From positions 56,907 through 120,906 of the forward strand of contig NZ_QRVI01000003.1 of the NCBI RefSeq assembly GCF_003458715.1: a DNA stretch of 64,000 bases, read 5' to 3'. This document shows, one piece after another, positions 59,672 through 64,000 of the stretch (position 1 is its first letter; every line of letters begins with the position of its first letter). The notes under the pieces are model-generated. The model ran no database searches. It saw only the letters and a list, made by a program, of their open reading frames with translations, and was not told the origin of the DNA. This DNA is from Eubacterium sp. AF22-8LB. Lineage in GTDB: Bacteria; Bacillota_I; Bacilli_A; Erysipelotrichales; Erysipelotrichaceae. The translations under genes were made by a program, and so were the position numbers.

Positions 59672-62428
59672 ATGTTTAAAAAAGGGAAAAGATTAGCTGC
59701 GTTATGCACAATCATTTTAGTGGTTTTATCTATGTGCATGCCTTGTTTGGCGGATGAGACACAGAAGACGATTCGTGTGGGATCTTTTGAAGATACATTT
59801 AATTATGTGGATGATCATGGTGTAAGGCGTGGTTATGGTTATGAATTAATGCAGGCTTTGGCTGGATATACGGGTTGGAAATTTGAGTATGTGAAGTGTG
59901 ATTGGTCAAACTGTTTCGAGAAGCTTGAAAATGGTGAGATTGATATCATGGGTGATATTGCGTATACGGATGATCGTGCTAAAGAAATGTTATTTTCTGA
60001 GGAATCCATGGGTGATGAGAAGTATGTTTTGTATGCGAATTTATCGGATATGGATATTGTGCCTTCGGATTTTAAGTCCTTGGATGGAAAGCGTATAGGT
60101 GTGCTTAAAGGTGCTAAGCCTGAATATATGCTTACAGAATGGGAGAATAAGTATGGTATTCATACTGAGCATGTGAATGTAAGTGGTAATGAGGATGTAA
60201 AAATGAAATTGGCGAATAATGAGATTGATTGTTTTGTGTCTTTAGAAGAGTCAATTTGGTCTGAAAGAGGGATTTCTAGTGTAACTACAATTGGAAAGTC
60301 TGATATATATTTTGCAATCAATAAAGAGCGTAGTGATATTAAACAAGAATTGGATTATGCGATGCGCCAGTTGGATAGTGATAGTCCTTTTTTCAAGGCG
60401 GATTTGTATAAGAAATATTTTACTTTGGATTATACGCAAATTTTAACAGGTGTTGAAAAGTCATGGTTAGAAGAGCATGGTGGTATTCGAATTGGATTTT
60501 TAGATAATGATCCTGTTGTGTTTTCAATGGACAAAAAGAGTGGAGAGATTCGTGGTTCACTGCCTGAATATATTTCGTATGCCAAAGATTGTTTGGGGAA
60601 TCATACATTAAAATTTGATATACAGGCTTTTGATGATTATGACAAAATGATTGAGGCTTTACAGAATAAAGAGATTGATGTGATTTATTATGCGAGTCGA
60701 AATTCAAATGTTGCCGAAAAGACGGGGTATGCACTTTCGAATACGGCTTGGACGTATAATTTGATTGCCGTTACAAATAAGGAAGATTTTAATGAGAATG
60801 ATTCATATGTGGTAGCTGTACCGAAAAACAAGGTAGCTTTAAAACAACATATTGCGTATAACTATCCGCATTGGAAACTCGTGGATTGTGATTCGATTGA
60901 GGATGGGGCGAATATGGTTGTTGATGGTAAAGTAGATTGTTTTATCAAGGGATCGAGTCAGGTATTGAAATTTGATGGTAATAAGAATTTTAAAATTATT
61001 TCTTTGACAAAGACAATGGAGGCTTGTTTTGGGGTAGAAGATGGGCAGGCAACACTATTATCCATATTGAATAAGACGATAAAGGCTATGCCTTCGGATA
61101 TGTTGACAAGTGCGATTGCGATGTATGATAGTACAGCTTATAAAATGACTTTTTATGGTTTTTTAAAAGATCATTTGGCTGTTGTTCTTATTTTAGGCTT
61201 TAGTATTATTATTGTAATTCTTCTACTTTTAAGAAAGGCAAGGCGAGCAGAGGCGAGTGCTAAGGAGGCAAATCTTGCCAAAACGCAATTTCTGCATAAT
61301 GTATCGCATGATATTCGTACGCCTATGAATGCGATTTTGGGCTATTCTGAACTTATGAAGAATGAGTTGAAAGATAATGATTTGCCTAAGGTTTTAGAAC
61401 ATTTAAATAAACTTCAAAAGGCAGGCAATATTCTTTTATCAATTATTAATAACGTATTAGATATGGCACGCATAGAAAGTGGTCATATGGAATTGGATGA
61501 AAACTATGTGAATATTGAGGATATAAGACAAAGATTGTTTGAAATGTTTGAGGATGAGGCGAAGAAAAAGAATATTCATGTGAGCTACACTTTTAATGTT
61601 GAGCATAAACATGTCATGGCCGATGTGACAAAGGTTGAAGAAATTTTTGTGAATATTTTAAGTAATGCCGTTAAATATACACCTTCAAATGGTTCTATTG
61701 AAGTGAATGTGGATGAGCTTTCATGTGATGAGCCTGGATGTATGATTGTTCGTACAAGCATTATGGATACGGGTATTGGTATGAGTCAGGAGTATTTGGA
61801 GAAGATTTTTGAATCTTTTTCAAGAGAAAGAATGACATCCAGTAAAATTAGTGGTACAGGTCTTGGTATGGCCATTGTAAAGAAATATGTGGATCTTCTT
61901 GGTGGTACAATTGATGTGAAGAGTGTTCTTGGTAAGGGGAGTATGTTTATTGTCACGTTGAAATATAAAATGGCGGATGAAAAATATTATTTGAATAAAC
62001 AAGAAGAGAATTGTGATGTTGATAATACAATTTTTAATGGTAAACATATTCTTTTGGCTGAGGATAATGATTTAAATGCCGAGATTGCACAAACCATATT
62101 AGAGCGTGCAGGACTTTTTGTAGATCGTGTAAAGAATGGTATTGAGTGTGTGAATAAAGTCATAGAAAATCCATGTGGTACATATGATTTCATTTTAATG
62201 GATATTCAAATGCCTAAAATGGATGGATATAAAGCTACGTGTGAAATTAGAAACTTACAAGACAAGGCAAAAGCATGTATACCTATTGTTGCAATAACGG
62301 CCAATGCGTTTGAGGAAGATAGGAAAAAAGCGATAGATGTTGGTATGGATGGTCATATCGCAAAACCAATCAATATTGAAGATTTGTTTGTGGTGTTAAC
62401 GAATATAATAAATAAACAGAAAAGCTAG
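59672..62428 (+). CDS. Hybrid sensor histidine kinase with two periplasmic-type solute-binding domains
   Basis: 918 residues from ATG 59672 (TATGGAGAAATAATATG). Signal peptide (about 1-26), then two tandem SBP_bac_3-like extracellular domains (about 33-255 and 265-500), a membrane helix (about 505-530) and a cytoplasmic kinase. HisKA: NVSHDIRTPMN with His546. HATPase: NILSNAVKYTP, DTGIGMS, GTGLGMAIV. C-terminal receiver: LMDIQMPKMDGYKA with Asp844. Architecture resembles BvgS-type sensors of small amino acids. No partner response regulator is adjacent, so phosphotransfer to a distant regulator is likely. Confidence 0.93.
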   Translation: MFKKGKRLAALCTIILVVLSMCMPCLADETQKTIRVGSFEDTFNYVDDHGVRRGYGYELMQALAGYTGWKFEYVKCDWSNCFEKLENGEIDIMGDIAYTDDRAKEMLFSEESMGDEKYVLYANLSDMDIVPSDFKSLDGKRIGVLKGAKPEYMLTEWENKYGIHTEHVNVSGNEDVKMKLANNEIDCFVSLEESIWSERGISSVTTIGKSDIYFAINKERSDIKQELDYAMRQLDSDSPFFKADLYKKYFTLDYTQILTGVEKSWLEEHGGIRIGFLDNDPVVFSMDKKSGEIRGSLPEYISYAKDCLGNHTLKFDIQAFDDYDKMIEALQNKEIDVIYYASRNSNVAEKTGYALSNTAWTYNLIAVTNKEDFNENDSYVVAVPKNKVALKQHIAYNYPHWKLVDCDSIEDGANMVVDGKVDCFIKGSSQVLKFDGNKNFKIISLTKTMEACFGVEDGQATLLSILNKTIKAMPSDMLTSAIAMYDSTAYKMTFYGFLKDHLAVVLILGFSIIIVILLLLRKARRAEASAKEANLAKTQFLHNVSHDIRTPMNAILGYSELMKNELKDNDLPKVLEHLNKLQKAGNILLSIINNVLDMARIESGHMELDENYVNIEDIRQRLFEMFEDEAKKKNIHVSYTFNVEHKHVMADVTKVEEIFVNILSNAVKYTPSNGSIEVNVDELSCDEPGCMIVRTSIMDTGIGMSQEYLEKIFESFSRERMTSSKISGTGLGMAIVKKYVDLLGGTIDVKSVLGKGSMFIVTLKYKMADEKYYLNKQEENCDVDNTIFNGKHILLAEDNDLNAEIAQTILERAGLFVDRVKNGIECVNKVIENPCGTYDFILMDIQMPKMDGYKATCEIRNLQDKAKACIPIVAITANAFEEDRKKAIDVGMDGHIAKPINIEDLFVVLTNIINKQKS

Positions 62429-62430
62429 AG

Positions 62431-62568
62431 TCTATCTCATTCACATTAAGGAATGAACAATGTTTATCTTTTGTAGAAGAAAGTCAGGATCGTATGAAGT
62501 TAAGTACAATAGAAATGTCAAAAGTAGATTTAAATAAACCGCTTGAAGACATGAACAGGAAACGATGA
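62431..62568 (+). pseudogene. Possible decayed ORF before the coiled-coil gene
   Basis: A frame without an adequate start encodes LSFVEESQDRMKLSTIEMS and continues to DLNKPLEDMNRKR before a stop. It has protein-like composition and runs into the coiled-coil ORF region. It may be a remnant of a gene whose last part survives at 62625. Low confidence. Confidence 0.25.
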
Positions 62569-62624
62569 TTTAACAAATTGATATTAAAATAAAGATGATG
62601 ATAGAGAAGGATGGGGTGAATCAA

Positions 62625-62921
62625 ATGTTAGAGAAGCGTGTAGAAACCATATCGGATGATCGTTGGAAGAAAATAATAGAAGATTTTCAAAAACTACATG
62701 AAAATGAAGAGCGTATGGAACGACAGCTTGAACTTGAAGAAACTCAAAGACAAATGAAAGAAGTTCAAAAAGAAAAAGAAGAGGCTGAAAAGAAAGTAGA
62801 AGAAAAAGATCAAGAGATAAAACAAATGATTCAAGTGATGCTTGCAAATGGGATGAGTTTAGAGCTTATTTCTAAGTCATTGTCGAAGAGTGAAGATGAA
62901 ATTATGGAGTTATTGAAATAG
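62625..62921 (+). CDS. Short coiled-coil ORF, possible C-terminal remnant of an Rpn-like protein
   Basis: 98 residues from ATG 62625 (GGGGTG precedes; ATG 62595 is an in-frame alternative). Residues 15-70 are a Glu/Lys/Gln coiled coil. The end, MLANGMSLELISKSLSKSEDEIMELL, resembles the tail of Rpn-family recombination-promoting nuclease/transposase-like proteins, where a similar short C-terminal helix pair follows a coiled coil. The catalytic PD-(D/E)XK part is absent, so it is probably a remnant. Confidence 0.45.
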   Translation: MLEKRVETISDDRWKKIIEDFQKLHENEERMERQLELEETQRQMKEVQKEKEEAEKKVEEKDQEIKQMIQVMLANGMSLELISKSLSKSEDEIMELLK

Positions 62922-62978
62922 TCGCTTTCTAGAATTAAAACAAATGATGCTTTTAAGTACAAAATGAAGTTGATAATT

Positions 62979-63007
62979 GAGTCGCCTATAATATGGCGGC
63001 TTTTTTG
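62979..63007 (+). terminator. Terminator after the coiled-coil ORF
   Basis: GTCGCC / GGCGGC (one G-T pair), 8-nt loop, six T residues after it. Confidence 0.75.
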
Positions 63008-63037
63008 TGTATAATTGAATAAAAGGAATTTAGGATT

Positions 63038-63169
63038 ATGATTAGTAGAAAAAGAATATTGGGGTTTGCGATTGGTAAAATGTTGCGTCAGGATGGTTGG
63101 GCTGAGAAGTATAATCCTAAGAATCAGTTTCATGTAAATCAATATGATTATTCCACTTGCAAAGATTAG
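63038..63169 (+). CDS. 43-residue ORF, truncated paralogue of the next gene
   Basis: ATG 63038 with AAAGGAA and a -10 TATAAT at 63010-63015. It encodes KMLRQDGWAEKYNPKNQFHV and NQYDYS, then stops. The residues align with the start of the following gene (MVMQDMWAEKYDPDNRFGI, NQYDYN). It appears to be a truncated tandem copy. Confidence 0.5.
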   Translation: MISRKRILGFAIGKMLRQDGWAEKYNPKNQFHVNQYDYSTCKD

Positions 63170-63426
63170 AAATCACTAGAATGGTGATGCAGGATATGTG
63201 GGCTGAAAAATATGATCCGGATAATCGTTTCGGCATCAATCAATATGATTATAATTCGGAAAAAGACTATTTATTCACGCTTCAAAGGGAATGGAAGAAT
63301 TCTATTTGGGATTTGGATAGGGTTGCAAAATATGGAAATGTGCTAGTCTATACAAGCTTTGATGAGTATGAAGAGGATGTTGAAGAGTGTTTAGAACGTC
63401 TTAAAGAACAAAAAGCTCCTAATTAA
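63157..63426 (+). CDS. Small acidic protein, paralogue of the preceding ORF
   Basis: 89 residues from TTG 63157 (ATG 63181 is an alternative; neither has a clear ribosome binding site). Contains MWAEKYDPDNRFGINQYDYN and an acidic C-terminus (SFDEYEEDVEECLERLKEQK). Not recognised. It overlaps the preceding ORF by 13 nt and shares its N-terminal motif. Confidence 0.5.
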   Translation: MQRLEITRMVMQDMWAEKYDPDNRFGINQYDYNSEKDYLFTLQREWKNSIWDLDRVAKYGNVLVYTSFDEYEEDVEECLERLKEQKAPN

Positions 63427-63436
63427 AGGGGCTTTT
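63411..63436. terminator. Bidirectional terminator
   Basis: AAAAGCTCC (63411-63419) / GGGGCTTTT (63428-63436) with one G-T pair and an 8-nt loop, shared by converging small genes. Confidence 0.75.
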
Positions 63437-63941
63437 GTGTGTTTCTAGACTTTTTGATATGTTGATATTCACAGATGGCAGTTTTATTGGAACTCAATTG
63501 ATTTTCAACATATTGTTTAAGATTACGATATCGATCAAGCTCATTTGATTTTTCCTTGGCTTCTTTTCTTAAGCTTTCTAATTCAAGACGTTCTTGATTT
63601 AGCTGGTGATCAAAACTATTCTTTTTTTCTTGTAGCGTAACCATATCTTCAAGATTCACTCTGTATTTAGAGAATACAGTTGGTGCATCCATTAACATTT
63701 GCATATCAATCTTTTGTTGCGTTTCATAAATACAAAGAACGCTATAATCAATGTCTTTTTGTTTGTCCATGATTTGAATATCTGTATAGTGAAGATCATT
63801 ATCGAGATAGTCAATCTTTTGATGAATCACATTTAGCATGTCTTCTAAATACTTGATGTTCAAGTAACAAGCTTTACTCGATTGATTTAAAGATTCAAGC
63901 TCACCATTTCTTGGAGTTTCAATCAAAGGCATCACGCGCAT
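63423..63941 (-). CDS. Coiled-coil hypothetical protein
   Basis: 172 residues from ATG 63941. Rich in Leu/Glu/Lys/Gln heptads over most of its length (HQKIDYLDNDLHYTDIQIMDK, then QEKKNSFDHQLNQERLELES); no signal peptide or membrane helix. The family is not recognised. The start lacks a clear ribosome binding site, and an in-frame stop lies just upstream, so the reading frame is complete within the window. Bases 63942-64000 hold nothing that I can support. Confidence 0.5.
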   Translation of the reverse strand: MRVMPLIETPRNGELESLNQSSKACYLNIKYLEDMLNVIHQKIDYLDNDLHYTDIQIMDKQKDIDYSVLCIYETQQKIDMQMLMDAPTVFSKYRVNLEDMVTLQEKKNSFDHQLNQERLELESLRKEAKEKSNELDRYRNLKQYVENQLSSNKTAICEYQHIKKSRNTQKPL

Positions 63942-64000
63942 CTGGTACTATGTCAAGAAAAAGGACTCATAAAATAGATAAATTTTAAATTTTAATGCTT

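Noticed and set aside
59898..60098. 66-codon forward frame inside the hybrid kinase gene
   Set aside because: Out of frame within a strongly supported gene; composition rich in Met/Arg/Ile as expected of a shadow frame.
62831..63142. 103-codon reverse frame across the coiled-coil ORF and the terminator
   Set aside because: No ribosome binding site; overlaps a terminator and a better forward ORF.
1..64000. CRISPR array or insertion sequence
   Set aside because: No regular direct repeats with spacers, no transposase gene and no terminal inverted repeats seen.

Overview
The window is AT-rich, densely packed bacterial DNA with strong AGGAGG-type ribosome binding sites, many TTG/GTG starts and many intrinsic terminators. 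Gene content points to a low-GC Bacillota commensal, most likely an Erysipelotrichia-type gut anaerobe. The pointers are a Spx-like protein, a PASTA kinase, pyruvate phosphate dikinase, type III glutamine synthetase, ECF vitamin transporters, a GH112 disaccharide phosphorylase and CcpA-type cre sites. This assignment is inferred from gene content only. I see no rRNA, tRNA, CRISPR array, insertion sequence or prophage.

Layout. 1-2.7 kb: TrmH-like methyltransferase, secreted PI-PLC-like protein, Phd/RelE-type toxin-antitoxin pair. 2.7-13.9 kb: one long forward housekeeping operon (priA, rsmB, rlmN, PP2C phosphatase, PASTA kinase, rsgA, rpe, thiamine pyrophosphokinase) ending in an unusual membrane/papain-fold protein and a GGDEF protein. 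14-21.8 kb: AraC regulator divergent from a sugar ABC transporter operon with a GH112 phosphorylase. 22-27.8 kb: rpmB, mraY-murD-uppP, a PHP phosphoesterase, an HD protein and a Spx-like protein with a cysteine-rich tail. 28-33.9 kb: ppdK behind a perfect cre site, a GNAT-YoaP protein, then a TPP riboswitch plus a second structured leader controlling thiW-thiM-thiE. 33.9-39.5 kb: second GGDEF protein, a candidate structured RNA with its own promoter and terminator, a small membrane protein, and a 1041-residue coiled-coil surface protein with an embedded CAP domain. 39.6-42.4 kb (reverse): HU, Nudix hydrolase, ECF S component, PDZ-less HtrA. 42.4-55.8 kb: nitrogen assimilation locus. Type III glnA, asnB, gltB and gltD run in reverse; a short type I glutamine synthetase homologue and an ANTAR antiterminator run forward, followed by YbaK and a GH13 enzyme. 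55.8-64 kb: AAA/PD-(D/E)XK protein, a cytoplasmic glycosidase-like protein, a lipoprotein, a candidate 70-nt small RNA, a hybrid sensor kinase, and several small decayed or duplicated ORFs.

How it fits together. The nitrogen locus is the most coherent regulatory story. The glnA leader carries two hexaloop hairpins, one of them overlapping the 5' arm of a terminator placed just before the glnA ribosome binding site. The gene for an ANTAR RNA-binding protein lies in the divergent transcript. Glutamine and glutamate synthesis is therefore probably controlled by ANTAR-mediated antitermination. Thiamine salvage (thiW, thiM, thiE, thiN) is under a riboswitch. Carbon flow (ppdK and probably the sugar transporter) appears to be under catabolite control.

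Candidates for undescribed biology, in order: the double-element thiW leader, the 235-nt RNA at 35.3 kb, the glnA ANTAR attenuator, the short RNA at 59.5 kb, the membrane/permuted-papain fusion at 11.6 kb, and the CAP-coiled-coil surface protein. Everything here was read by eye; no database search or folding program was run.
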